A DNA stretch of 64,000 nucleotides from Bradyrhizobium guangzhouense (lineage in GTDB: Bacteria; Pseudomonadota; Alphaproteobacteria; Rhizobiales; Xanthobacteraceae), in the NCBI RefSeq assembly GCF_004114955.1, contig NZ_CP030053.1, positions 5,580,001-5,644,000 of the forward strand, written 5' to 3'. The translations under genes and the position numbers were made by a program. The notes under the pieces were generated by a model that was not told where the DNA came from, ran no database searches, and saw nothing but the letters and a program-made list of their open reading frames with translations. Shown piece after piece: positions 26,491 through 35,385 of the stretch. The stretch's first letter is position 1. Each line of letters starts with the position of its first letter.

Positions 26491-26593
26491 GTCATGCCCC
26501 GGCGACCGGGGCATCCAGTACGCCGCGGCCTATCGATTCAATCATTCCCGTCTCGGAGTACTGGATCGCCCGGTCAAGGCCGGGCGATGACAG
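26491..26593. repeat. Palindromic intergenic repeat (family A, copy 2)
   Basis: It has the same hairpin-middle-hairpin structure as the copy at 21124, with the shared GTACTGGATCGCCCGGTCAA segment. It directly follows the lytic transglycosylase gene. Confidence 0.8.
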
Positions 26594-26748
26594 CGAGGAT
26601 GTGGCGGCGACCATGACAGCGAAAACGGCGACGCCATGGAATTTTCGCACCGCACAAGCCATTTTCGCGATTGTATTATTCCATGAGGCTCCCATGTGAG
26701 TGGCTCAGGTTTTCCGCCTGAGATTCCCACCATTAAAGCGAGCATCAC

Positions 26749-27252
26749 ATGTCCTTCTATGACGCCGTCGTCCCCGCCTATTTGCAAATGCTGAACAGCT
26801 TGACCGGCCTGCTCACCAAGGCCGAGGCGCATTGCGCGGCCAAGAAGATCGACCCGAGCGTCATGCTCGGCTCGCGCCTCTTCCCGGACATGCTGCCGCT
26901 GTCGAAGCAGATTCAGCTCGCCAGCGATTTCGCGGCCAAGGGCTGCGCCCGGCTGACCCATAGCGAGCTGCCTTCGATGCCGGACACGGAGAAAACCTTT
27001 GAGGAGCTGAAGCAGCGGCTCGCGAAGACGATCGACTACGTGAAATCATATAAGCCGGAGCAGTTCGAGGGCGCCGACAACAAGGACGTGACCTTCCCGG
27101 TGGGCCCGGACCGGACCATGACGCTCAAGGGCCAACAGTTCTTCAGCGCGGTCTCGCTGCCGAACTTCTATTTCCACGCCACGACCGCTCACGGCATCAT
27201 GCGCCACAACGGCGTCGAGATCGGCAAACGCGATTTCCTCGGCGCGAACTAA
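26749..27252 (+). CDS. DUF1993 domain protein
   Basis: A 167-residue all-helical protein with the DUF1993 pattern: YDAVVPAYLQMLNSLTGLLTKAE at the start, LFPDMLPLSKQIQLASDFA, and a final FYFHATTAHGIMRHNGVEIGKRDFLG. The family belongs to the DinB/YfiT-like four-helix bundles, in which His residues may bind a metal. The function is unknown. Confidence 0.8.
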   Translation: MSFYDAVVPAYLQMLNSLTGLLTKAEAHCAAKKIDPSVMLGSRLFPDMLPLSKQIQLASDFAAKGCARLTHSELPSMPDTEKTFEELKQRLAKTIDYVKSYKPEQFEGADNKDVTFPVGPDRTMTLKGQQFFSAVSLPNFYFHATTAHGIMRHNGVEIGKRDFLGAN

Positions 27253-27430
27253 TTGCTGGATCGCACGGCCACGATAGCGGAAATTCACTGCCGCGGCCGA
27301 ATTTACGCATGAATCGTGCTGCGCGGGCCCTGCCGCGCAGCTCGCCTGCACTTTCCGTATGGCTCATCCCTTGCGCCCGATGTCGCAATGCACAAGTGTT
27401 CCGGACCTCTTAACCTCTGGAAGCATCCCG

Positions 27431-28531
27431 ATGAGCCGTCCGACCAAATTGTTTGAGACCTACAAGCTCGGCCCGATCACGCTGGCGAACCGCCTCGTGA
27501 TGGCGCCCTTGACGCGGAACCGCGCCACGCCCGGCACCTTCGTTCCGTCTCCGCTCGCCGCCGAGTATTACGGTCAGCGCGCTTCCGCCGGCCTCCTGAT
27601 CACCGAAGCGAGCCAGGTCTCGCAGCAGGGCCAGGGCTACCAGGACACTCCCGGCATCTACAGCAAGGACCAAGTCGCCGGCTGGCGCAGGGTTACCGAC
27701 AAGGTGCATGAGCGCGGCGGCAAGATCTTCATCCAGCTCTGGCATGTCGGCCGCATCTCGCATGTCGACCTCCAGGCAGGTGGCGCAGCTCCCGTTGCGC
27801 CGAGCGCGATCCGCGCCAAGGGCAAGACTTTCGTGAACGGCACCTTCGCCGACGTCTCCGAGCCGCGCGCGCTCGAGCTCTCCGAAATTCCGGGCATCAT
27901 CGACGACTTCAAGCGCGCCGCGAAGAATGCGCTGGAAGCCGGCTTCGACGGCGTCGAGATTCATGGCGCCAACGGCTATCTGCTCGAGCAGTTCGCCAAG
28001 GACGGCGCCAACAAGCGCACTGATGCATATGGCGGCTCGATCGAGAACCGCGCCAGATTGATGCTTGAAGTCTCCAAGGCCGTCGCGACCGAAGCCGGCG
28101 CCGACCGCACCGGCATCCGCATCTCGCCGGTAACGCCCGCCAACGACATCTCGGATTCGAACCCGCAAGCTCTGTACGATCATATCGTCGACGGCCTCAG
28201 CGCGCTGAAGCTCGTCTATCTCCACGTCGTCGAAGGCGCGACCGGCGGGCCGCGCGACGTCGCCCCGTTCGACTATGCGAGCATCCGCAAACGCTTCGCT
28301 GGCGCCTACATCGCCAATAACGGCTACGATTTCGATCTCGCCACCAAGGTGCTCGACGCAAATGCGGCCGATCTCATTGCCTTCGGCAAGCCGTTCATCT
28401 CCAACCCCGACCTGGTCGAGCGGCTGAAGAAGGGCGAGGCGCTGAACGATTGGGACAAGAACACGTTCTATGGCGGCGGCGCCAAGGGGTACACGGACTA
28501 CCCGGCGCTCGCGGCCGAGCCGGCGGAGTAA
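27431..28531 (+). CDS. Old Yellow Enzyme family NADH:flavin oxidoreductase (alkene reductase)
   Basis: A 366-residue FMN enzyme of the NemA type. LVMAPLTRNRA is the N-terminal FMN-binding segment. EIHGANGYLLEQF carries the active-site His/Asn pair and catalytic Tyr, and the DAYGGSIENRARL stretch follows. Near the end, IAFGKPFISNPDLVERL is the FMN-phosphate loop. It reduces activated C=C bonds such as N-ethylmaleimide or enones with NAD(P)H. The ATG at 27431 is used; an upstream in-frame extension lacks a good site. Confidence 0.92.
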   Translation: MSRPTKLFETYKLGPITLANRLVMAPLTRNRATPGTFVPSPLAAEYYGQRASAGLLITEASQVSQQGQGYQDTPGIYSKDQVAGWRRVTDKVHERGGKIFIQLWHVGRISHVDLQAGGAAPVAPSAIRAKGKTFVNGTFADVSEPRALELSEIPGIIDDFKRAAKNALEAGFDGVEIHGANGYLLEQFAKDGANKRTDAYGGSIENRARLMLEVSKAVATEAGADRTGIRISPVTPANDISDSNPQALYDHIVDGLSALKLVYLHVVEGATGGPRDVAPFDYASIRKRFAGAYIANNGYDFDLATKVLDANAADLIAFGKPFISNPDLVERLKKGEALNDWDKNTFYGGGAKGYTDYPALAAEPAE

Positions 28532-28552
28532 GGCTCTATCCACACGAAGACT

Positions 28553-28653
28553 GTCATGTCCCGCGAAGGCGGGGCATCCAGTACGCCGCGGCCTCTCGGT
28601 TCAATCGCAGCTGTCTCGGCGTACTGGATCGCCCGCCTTTGCGGGCGATGACA
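28553..28653. repeat. Palindromic intergenic repeat (family A, copy 3)
   Basis: It is nearly identical to the copy at 21124, including the loop segment CTCGGTTCAA...GCAGCTGTCTCGGCG, which lies outside the stems. Confidence 0.8.
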
Positions 28654-28684
28654 CCGAAAATGCGGAACGCCGGTATCGCAACAG

Positions 28685-28713
28685 AAAAGGCCGGGGGTCG
28701 CTCCCGGCCTTTT
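28685..28713. terminator. Terminator after the Old Yellow Enzyme gene
   Basis: Perfect 11-bp arms (AAAAGGCCGGG and CCCGGCCTTTT) form a stem that reads as an intrinsic terminator on either strand. It lies 155 bp after the oxidoreductase gene and 47 bp before the next start. Confidence 0.85.
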
Positions 28714-28759
28714 GTCGTTACAAGTTGCTGGCCTCTCGCATCCTTGCTCTAATGCGGCG

Positions 28760-29623
28760 ATGGATGACACCGGGACACTCGTTCGCCGCGCGACTGAAGC
28801 GTTCAATGCGGGAAAGCCGGACGAGGCGCAACGTCTGTGCGAAAAGGGCCTTGCACGCGCGCCCGCCGATCCGGTGCTGCATCATCTGCTGGCCGCCGTG
28901 CTCTTCTCCAGAGGCGTCATTGCCCCGGCTCATGCGCATATCGACGTCAGTCTTGCCAATCGGCCCAGCAACGCGCCGGCCCGGCTGCTGGCTGCCCGCA
29001 TCGCGCGTAGCGAAGGCCAGTTCGAGGCCGCGCTCGCACATCTCGATGCCGCGATCGCCACCAGCCCGCAGCGCGAGATGTTCGTCGAGAAGGCACGAAC
29101 GCTCGATATGGCCGGGCTGCGGGATCAGGCGCGCGGAGCCTGGCAGGCGATCCTCAAGGTCATCCCCGGTCATCAGGAAGCAACGGCGCGGCTTGGAAGG
29201 CTCGCGTGGGAGGATGGTGATGCCGCCACCGCCGCAAGCCTGCTCGCGCAAGCGGTCGCAGCGAGCGCGCCGGCCTCGGTGTGGTTCGATCTCGGCGTTG
29301 CGCGACAGGATCTGCTCGATCACGCCGGCGCTGCCATCGCCTACCGCAAGGCGCTCGAACTCAAGCCCGATCATGCCGAGGCCGCGCTCAACCTCGGTAT
29401 TGCCTTGCAGGAGAGTGGAGACGTCGACGCCGCCATGGGTGCCTTTGCCCGGGCCTATCGCCTGCGGCCGCAGCTGTTCGGCTCGATCGCAATGGCGCTG
29501 ACGTCGGCCTCGCACGGCCGTCTGTGGCTCGACGAAGATGGGCTGCGGCGTGCACTAGAGCATGTTGGGGTCGACTTGAATCGCAGGGATTCCCAAAGGG
29601 AGCGAACCGTGATTCATCCTTGA
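28760..29623 (+). CDS. TPR-repeat protein, C-terminus altered by IS insertion
   Basis: A 287-residue protein as it stands. It has five to six tetratricopeptide repeats (residues 5-255), e.g. DLLDHAGAAIAYRKALELKPDHAEAALNLGIAL. The ATG at 28760 is chosen because the extension upstream overlaps the terminator. The last codon of host sequence is CTA at 29555-29557; the following 21 residues (starting EHVGVDLN) are encoded by the IS630 left end. Joining the two flanks restores a stop after Leu-Thr-Arg, so the insertion merely replaced two residues by 21 foreign ones. The protein is probably still functional; its partners are unknown. Confidence 0.8.
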   Translation: MDDTGTLVRRATEAFNAGKPDEAQRLCEKGLARAPADPVLHHLLAAVLFSRGVIAPAHAHIDVSLANRPSNAPARLLAARIARSEGQFEAALAHLDAAIATSPQREMFVEKARTLDMAGLRDQARGAWQAILKVIPGHQEATARLGRLAWEDGDAATAASLLAQAVAASAPASVWFDLGVARQDLLDHAGAAIAYRKALELKPDHAEAALNLGIALQESGDVDAAMGAFARAYRLRPQLFGSIAMALTSASHGRLWLDEDGLRRALEHVGVDLNRRDSQRERTVIHP

Positions 29624-30598
29624 GACCGGGAGGAGGCCGGCAGGGATGGCGCATGGAGAAGCTCTTCGCATTCGGGTGATCAAGGCCGTCGTTGAGGATG
29701 GCCTTTCGCGGAACGAGGCGGCCCGGATATTCCGGGTCGGGATCGCGAGCGCGATCCGCTGGGTGAAGGCGTTTGAGGAAACGCAGCGCACGGCGGCTTT
29801 GCCGACCGGCGGTGACCGGCGTTCTGTGCTGAAGCCGCATCGGGACTGGCTCTTGGAGCTTCGGCGCAAAGAGAACGATCTGACGCTCGATGCGATCGCC
29901 GAGCGACTGCTTCGCAGGCATGGCGTCGAAGCCGACAAGTCGATGCTGTCGCGCTTCTTTGCCGGTGAGGGCATCAGCTTCAAAAAAAACCGTGCACGCC
30001 AGCGAACAGGATCGTCCCGACGTCGTTGAGCGCCGACAAGCGTGGCGGTGCGCGCAAACCAGCCTTGGCGGTCGGCTCATCTTCCTCGACGAGACCTGGA
30101 CGACGACGGCGATGACGCGTCGTTACGCCTGGGCCGATGTCGGCACACGCGCCTTGGGCCATGCGCCGCACGGACATTGGAAGACGACGACGTTCCTTGC
30201 CGGCCTGACCTGCAAGGGGCTGATAGCGCCGTTTGTGCTCGACGGGCCGATCAACGCCGAGTGCTTCTTCGCCTATGTCGAGCAAATCCTCGTCCCCGCG
30301 CTGCGCGAAGGCGACACGGTGATCCTCGACAATTTGTCGAGCCATAAGAACGAAGCGGCTCGGCGTCTCATCGCCGACGCCGGCGCGAGCCTCCTGTTCC
30401 TGCCGCCCTACAGCCCCGATCTCAATCCAATCGAGATGGCCTTCGCCAAACTCAAAGAACTGCTGCGCCAAGCCCAAGCTAGAACCGTCGATGCCCTCTG
30501 GGACCTCATTGGCCGCTCTCTAAGCCTCTTTACCCCCGAAGAATGCGCCAATTACATCCGTCATTGCGGGTACAATCCGCTTTGATCGCAACTCGCTC
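29558..30598 (+). mobile_element. IS630-family insertion sequence flanked by TA
   Basis: The element is about 1041 bp and is bounded by TA at 29556-29557 and 30599-30600, the target duplication expected of IS630/Tc1-mariner elements. Read inward from TA, the two ends share TAGAGC then GTTG, with 18 of the first 28 bases identical. Between them lies one transposase gene in two overlapping frames. The element is complete at both ends, so recent insertion is plausible. Confidence 0.9.
29646..30585 (+). CDS. IS630 transposase, two frames joined at an A8 slippery run
   Basis: The first frame (29646-30029) encodes the N-terminal paired-type helix-turn-helix region (LSRNEAARIFRVGIASAIRWVKAF). The second frame ends at 30585 and carries the DDE catalytic core: Asp in IFLDETWTT, Asp in VILDNLSSHK and Glu in YSPDLNPIEMAFAKLK. 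The frames meet at eight A (29982-29989). Removing one A gives a continuous 313-codon reading frame running GISFKKTVHASEQDRPDVV. Expression therefore requires +1 slippage at the A run, as for many two-frame IS630 members, unless the copy carries a real frameshift. Confidence 0.85.
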
Positions 30599-31308
30599 TA
30601 ACGCGTTAGCCGCCCGCGTTTGGCGCGAAACTGCTTGCGGTAGACATTGGGCGCAGCCAGCACGTCGGCGACGACCTTCGCGTAGGATTGCCGGTGCGCC
30701 TCGTCGAAGGACTCGAACACCAGCTCGGGCGCCTGTCGCGGCACGGCAAAGCATTGCGCAATCGGCGTGCCCTTTTCCAGAACACCTGAGAATTCGGGCT
30801 TGATCCAAACGGCCGGAAAATTGATGCCGCCATCGTGGAAGCGATCGGCGTCGACCAGACCCGACACCAGACGAAACGGCAGGTCATCCCGGTTGACGGG
30901 ATGCGTCGCGAACAGCGACCAGCCGGGCTCGAGCTCGATGGTCCAGAAGCTGTTGAACTTGATGGCGGAGCGTCCGTTCGCGAAAGGCGCAGCAGCAAAC
31001 TGCGCGGCGGGGTGGAAGCTCAGAGGCGCGCGTGGGTGCCCCGTCGTCTCCGGCTCGGGGATATCCCAGTCCCACGAAAACTCCCCGGCCTCGACCTTGA
31101 CGTCGCATGGCAGCGGAATCACGACCCCATAGGCCATCGCATCGACGAAGGGCGGGCATTGCTTGACGGTGCGGATGTCGCGGCCGTGGATGTCCGAATG
31201 CGCCGTCGCCGGCATTGCCCGCAGCCAGTCAGGCAGGGCGCTGCGTGCGGGAAACGGCTGCACCAGATGACCGGCCAGCTTTGGATCGCAACGGAAAATC
31301 ATGCGCAT
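30598..31308 (-). CDS. DUF6065 family protein
   Basis: A 236-residue protein resembling DUF6065: THPVNRDDLPFRLVSGLVD, INFPAVWIKPEFSGVLEKGTPIAQC and WSLFATHP stretches are its hallmarks. The function is unknown; family members are often encoded near glycosylation or 2OG-oxygenase genes. The ATG at 31308 gives the usual N-terminus; ATG 31338 or TTG 31359 are alternatives. Its stop TAG uses the TA of the IS target site, and the stop and reading frame are the same with or without the IS. Confidence 0.7.
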   Translation of the reverse strand: MRMIFRCDPKLAGHLVQPFPARSALPDWLRAMPATAHSDIHGRDIRTVKQCPPFVDAMAYGVVIPLPCDVKVEAGEFSWDWDIPEPETTGHPRAPLSFHPAAQFAAAPFANGRSAIKFNSFWTIELEPGWSLFATHPVNRDDLPFRLVSGLVDADRFHDGGINFPAVWIKPEFSGVLEKGTPIAQCFAVPRQAPELVFESFDEAHRQSYAKVVADVLAAPNVYRKQFRAKRGRLTR

Positions 31309-31402
31309 GGCGAAGTCTCGTGTCGGTATCCGAGCCATTCGGGAGCGGATCCAGGCCAATTCAGATCACCACCGCCGATAAGGCAATAGCCAATAAGACA
31401 AA

Positions 31403-31424
31403 AGGCCGGGATTGCTCCCGGCCT
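31403..31424 (-). terminator. Terminator of the glycerol operon
   Basis: Perfect 8-bp arms (AGGCCGGG and CCCGGCCT) around a 6-base loop are followed on the minus strand by TTTTGTC. The hairpin lies 53 bp after the end of glpV. Confidence 0.8.
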
Positions 31425-31476
31425 CCTGCTTTCATGGACCGCCGGGACGCGCCCGGCCATCATGATGTCTCGCGAA

Positions 31477-33258
31477 TTACTTCGCTTCGGCGCGCTTCGG
31501 CGGCGAGGCCGGCCACGACTTGATCAGCGTGTCGTAGTCGACGGTTTCGCCCTTCGGCTTCTCGTTCGCGAGCTTGCGCTGCGGAGCGATGTTGCCGTCC
31601 TTTGCCGACTTGGCGAACCAGTACTCGGCGGTCTCCTTCTTGTTCAGCTTCGGACCGCAGGCACCCTGCACGCCCGACTTCTCGAGACGCTCCATGACCG
31701 AGTCCTGAGCGGCTGCCAGCGCATCCATCGCCGCCTGCGGCGTCTTCGCACCGGACGACGCATCGCCGATGTTCTGCCACCAGAGCTGAGCGAGCTTCGG
31801 ATAGTCAGGCACGTTGTTGCCGGTCGGGGTCCACTGCACGCGCGCGGGCGAGCGGTAGAACTCGATCAGGCCGCCGAGCTTCGGCGCGCGTTCCGTGAAG
31901 GACTTGTCCCAGATGTCGGATTCACGGATGAAGGTCAGACCGACATGGCTCTTCTTCAGGCTGACCGTCTTGGAGACGATGAACTGGAGGTAGAGCCACG
32001 CCGCCTTGCGGCGATCGACCGGGGTCGACTTCAGCAAGGTCGCCGATCCCACGTCCTGATAGCCGAGCTTCATGCCGTCCTTCCAGTACGAGCCGTGAGG
32101 CGACGGAGCCATACGCCACTTCGGCGTACCGTCCGCGTTCATCACGGGCAGACCGGGCTTCACCATGTCGGCGGTGAAGGCGGTGTACCAGAAGATCTGC
32201 TGGGCGATGTTACCCTGCGACGGAACCGGACCGGACTCGGAGAAGGTCATGCCCTGGGCCTGCGGCGGAGCATACTTCTTCATCCAGTCGAGGTACTTGA
32301 CGATCGAGTAGACCGCCGCCGGACCATTGACGTCGCCGCCGCGCTCGACGCTCGAGCCGACGGGACGGCAGCCTTCCATGCGGATGCCCCATTCGTCGAC
32401 CGGCAGACCGTTCGGAATGCCCTTGTCGCCGTTGCCGGCCATCGACAGCCAGGCGTCGGTGAAACGCCATCCGAGCGATGGATCCTTCTTGCCGTAATCC
32501 ATGTGACCATAGATTCGGGTGCCGTTGATTTCCTTGATATCGTTGGTGAAGAATTCAGCGATATCCTCGTAGGCCGACCAGTTCACGGGAACGCCGAGAT
32601 CGTAGCCATACTTGGCCTTGAACTTGGCCTTGTAGTCGGGGTTGGTGAACCAGTCGTACCGGAACCAGTAGAGGTTGGCGAACTGCTGGTCGGGCAGCTG
32701 GTAGAGGTGACCGTTCGGCGCGGTCGTGAACGACTTGCCGATGAAGTCGTTGACGTCGAGCATCGGGTCAGTGACGTCCTTGCCGTCCTTCGCCATCCAG
32801 TCGGTCAAGTCGACCGCCTGGCCGTAACGGAAGTGCGTACCGATGAAGTCGGAGTCGTTGATCCAGCCGTCATAGACGTTCTTGCCGGACTGCATCTGGG
32901 TCTGGATCTTCTCGACGACGTCACCTTCCTGGATGATGTCGTGCTTGACCTTGATGCCTGTGATCTCCTCGAACGCTTTCGCGAGCTTCTCGGACTCGTA
33001 CTGATGCACCGTCAGGGTTTCAGAGACGACGTGGATCTCCATACCCTTGTACGGTTCAGCGGCCTTCATGAACCACTGCATTTCCTTCATCTGGTCGTCT
33101 TTGGATAGCGTCGACGGCTGGAATTCGCTGTCGATCCACTTCTTGGCGGCGGCTTCGTCCGCACGTGCCGGCGCGGCGATCGTCACCGAAGCCGCGATCA
33201 GCGCGACCGCGCTGGTCATGGTCAGAAGACTATTCTTGGTCGTTCTCAAGTGTCGCAT
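31477..33258 (-). CDS. glpV: Glycerol ABC transporter substrate-binding protein GlpV
   Basis: At 593 residues this is unusually long for a solute-binding protein, which is characteristic of GlpV of the rhizobial glycerol transporter. A signal peptide ends near APARADE. The mature protein has Trp- and Tyr-rich sugar-binding-type segments (LYQLPDQQFANLYWFRYDWF, IYGHMDYGKKDPSLGWRFTDAW). It delivers glycerol to the GlpP/GlpQ permease in the periplasm. It is the last gene of the glpDSTPQUV operon, 75 bp after glpU and just before a terminator. Confidence 0.9.
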   Translation of the reverse strand: MRHLRTTKNSLLTMTSAVALIAASVTIAAPARADEAAAKKWIDSEFQPSTLSKDDQMKEMQWFMKAAEPYKGMEIHVVSETLTVHQYESEKLAKAFEEITGIKVKHDIIQEGDVVEKIQTQMQSGKNVYDGWINDSDFIGTHFRYGQAVDLTDWMAKDGKDVTDPMLDVNDFIGKSFTTAPNGHLYQLPDQQFANLYWFRYDWFTNPDYKAKFKAKYGYDLGVPVNWSAYEDIAEFFTNDIKEINGTRIYGHMDYGKKDPSLGWRFTDAWLSMAGNGDKGIPNGLPVDEWGIRMEGCRPVGSSVERGGDVNGPAAVYSIVKYLDWMKKYAPPQAQGMTFSESGPVPSQGNIAQQIFWYTAFTADMVKPGLPVMNADGTPKWRMAPSPHGSYWKDGMKLGYQDVGSATLLKSTPVDRRKAAWLYLQFIVSKTVSLKKSHVGLTFIRESDIWDKSFTERAPKLGGLIEFYRSPARVQWTPTGNNVPDYPKLAQLWWQNIGDASSGAKTPQAAMDALAAAQDSVMERLEKSGVQGACGPKLNKKETAEYWFAKSAKDGNIAPQRKLANEKPKGETVDYDTLIKSWPASPPKRAEAK

Positions 33259-33333
33259 TAGTTTCCTCCGGTTGAAGCGACAAACTAAAACCCAGGCCCG
33301 GGTAGACCCCGGATCTGCTCTTTCTCGCCTGGC

Positions 33334-33663
33334 TCAGACGGTGCGAAAAATCACCGCGCCTGAAACAAGCGAAATCACCGTTGCGAGCCACAGGCTCGTT
33401 ATCTCAAATCCCTCTTCTCCGATCGGAAGCGTCACAATCGGGTTGGTGCCGACGAGGCCGATCCACGCCAAGTGGATGACTGCCGCCACGATCAGCGAAA
33501 TGAACAGGCGGTCGCCGCGCGTGGTCGGGATGCGCAGGATCCCGACACGTTCGGCCTCGGGATAGGCAACGCCGAGCCATGTCATGACCCCGAGCGTGCA
33601 AGCGAGGCACGCGAAGAAGATCGCGGTCGGCCACGTCCAGGCCATCCATGCGATAGAGTCCAT
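33334..33663 (-). CDS. glpU: DUF2160 small membrane protein GlpU
   Basis: A 109-residue protein with three hydrophobic segments (about residues 8-30, 50-70 and 86-106), matching the DUF2160 family. In Rhizobium leguminosarum the equivalent gene, glpU, belongs to the glycerol transport operon with unknown function. It lies 13 bp after glpQ and 75 bp before glpV. An auxiliary membrane subunit of the transporter is plausible but unproven. Confidence 0.85.
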   Translation of the reverse strand: MDSIAWMAWTWPTAIFFACLACTLGVMTWLGVAYPEAERVGILRIPTTRGDRLFISLIVAAVIHLAWIGLVGTNPIVTLPIGEEGFEITSLWLATVISLVSGAVIFRTV

Positions 33664-33676
33664 GCGCGCGCCTCCC

Positions 33677-34486
33677 CTAGACCCGACCGAGCGCGAAGCC
33701 GCGCGCGATATAGTTGCGGACGAACCAGATCACGAGCGCCCCCGGAATGATCGTGAGTACCCCGGCGGCCGCGAGCAGCCCCCAATCCATGCCCGCGGCG
33801 GAAACGGTGCGAGTCATGACAGCGGCAATCGGCTTGGCGTCGACCGACGTCAGCGTGCGCGCGAGCAGCAGCTCGACCCACGAGAACATGAAGCAGAAGA
33901 ACGCCGCGACGCCGATGCCGCTCGCAATGAGGGGCACCAGGATCTTCACGAAGAAGCGCGGGAAGGAATAGCCGTCGAGGAACGCAGTCTCGTCGATCTC
34001 GCGCGGCACGCCCGAGACGAAGCCTTCGAGGATCCAGACAGCGAGCGGCACATTGAAGATGCAATGCGCGAGCGCGACGGCCCAGGGGGTATCGAACAGG
34101 CCGATCGCCGAATAAAGGTTAAAGAACGGCAGCGCGTAGACCGCAGCCGGCGCCATGCGGTTCGAAAGCAGCCAGAAGAACAGGTGCTTGTCGCCAAGGA
34201 AGCGATAGCGCGAGAACGCATAGGCCGCCGGCAACGCCACCGAGATCGAGATGATGGTATTGAGGATGACATATTCCAGCGAGTTGATGTAGCCGGAGTA
34301 CCAGCTTGCCTCCGTGAAGATGCGCCGATAGTGCTGCAGCGTCGGCGCGTGCGGCCACAGCGTCATGGTCGAGACAATCTCGGTATTCGTCTTGAAACTC
34401 ATGTTGACGAGCCAGTAGATCGGCAACATCAGGAAGATCAGGAACAGCCCCATGATGAGGCGGCGGCCGGGGATCGAGTGCATCAC
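33677..34486 (-). CDS. glpQ: Glycerol ABC transporter permease GlpQ
   Basis: A 269-residue MalG-type permease with six hydrophobic segments. The EAA loop that contacts the ATPase is present at about residues 165-185 (VPREIDETAFLDGYSFPRFFVKILVPL). It starts within the last codons of glpP (ATGA overlap), which implies translational coupling. It pairs with GlpP to form the transmembrane channel. Confidence 0.9.
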   Translation of the reverse strand: MMHSIPGRRLIMGLFLIFLMLPIYWLVNMSFKTNTEIVSTMTLWPHAPTLQHYRRIFTEASWYSGYINSLEYVILNTIISISVALPAAYAFSRYRFLGDKHLFFWLLSNRMAPAAVYALPFFNLYSAIGLFDTPWAVALAHCIFNVPLAVWILEGFVSGVPREIDETAFLDGYSFPRFFVKILVPLIASGIGVAAFFCFMFSWVELLLARTLTSVDAKPIAAVMTRTVSAAGMDWGLLAAAGVLTIIPGALVIWFVRNYIARGFALGRV

Positions 34487-35385
34487 GCGGCTCCTTCCTG
34501 GGGTTTGCGTTCGTTGCCGGCGTTGGTCATGACGGTGTAGAAGATCCAGCAGACGATCAGAATGATCAGGTTGTAGACGAGCGAGAGCGCGGCAGCCTTG
34601 CCGAGGTCGAACTGGCCCAGCGCGATCTTGACGAGCTCGATAGAGATGAAGGTCGTGGAATTGCCGGGGCCACCGCCGGTCACGACGAACGGCTCGGTAT
34701 AGATCATGAAGCTATCCATGAAGCGCAGCAGCACGGCGATCAGCAGCACGCGGTGCATCTTCGGAAGCTGGATCGCCTTGAATACCGCCCATCGCGAGGC
34801 GCCGTCGATCTGGGCCGCCTGATAATAGGCCTCCGGGATCGACTTCAGGCCGGCATAGCAGAGCAGCGCGACGAGGCTCGTCCAATGCCAGACGTCCATC
34901 ACGATGACGGTGATCCAGGCGTCGATCTCGTTGGAGACGTAATTGTAGTCGAGCCCGATGTGGTTGAGGACATAGCCGAGCAGGCCGATGTCGGGCCGGC
35001 CGAAGATCTGCCAGATCGTTCCGACCACGTTCCACGGAATCAGCAGCGGCAGCGCCAGGGTGACGAGGCAGACGGCGACCGTCCAGCCCTGCCGCGGCAT
35101 CGACAGTGCGACAACGATGCCGAGTGGCACCTCGATCGCAAGGATCACCAGCGAGAAGAACAGATTGCGGCCGAGCGAGGCCAGGAAGCGGCCGCCGAGA
35201 TCGGTCGAGGGATCGAGCAATTCCTTGAACCAGCCGACGCCGTTCCAGAAGAACTGGTTGTTGCCGAAAGTGTCCTGCATCGAATAGTTCACCACCGTCA
35301 TCAGCGGCAGCACCGCCGAGAACGCGACGACCAGGAACACCGGCAGCACCAGGAACCAGGCTTTTTGGTTGACGGTCTTGTCCAT
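34483..35385 (-). CDS. glpP: Glycerol ABC transporter permease GlpP
   Basis: A 300-residue MalF/UgpA-type permease with six hydrophobic segments and the EAA loop near residues 190-215 (SIPEAYYQAAQIDGASRWAVFKAIQLP). It overlaps glpT upstream and glpQ downstream by 4 bp (ATGA) each. It forms the heterodimeric channel with GlpQ. Confidence 0.9.
   Translation of the reverse strand: MDKTVNQKAWFLVLPVFLVVAFSAVLPLMTVVNYSMQDTFGNNQFFWNGVGWFKELLDPSTDLGGRFLASLGRNLFFSLVILAIEVPLGIVVALSMPRQGWTVAVCLVTLALPLLIPWNVVGTIWQIFGRPDIGLLGYVLNHIGLDYNYVSNEIDAWITVIVMDVWHWTSLVALLCYAGLKSIPEAYYQAAQIDGASRWAVFKAIQLPKMHRVLLIAVLLRFMDSFMIYTEPFVVTGGGPGNSTTFISIELVKIALGQFDLGKAAALSLVYNLIILIVCWIFYTVMTNAGNERKPQEGAA

Noticed and set aside
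29646..30029. Stand-alone transcriptional regulator
   Set aside because: The helix-turn-helix frame is the N-terminal part of the IS630 transposase, joined to the DDE frame at the A8 run.
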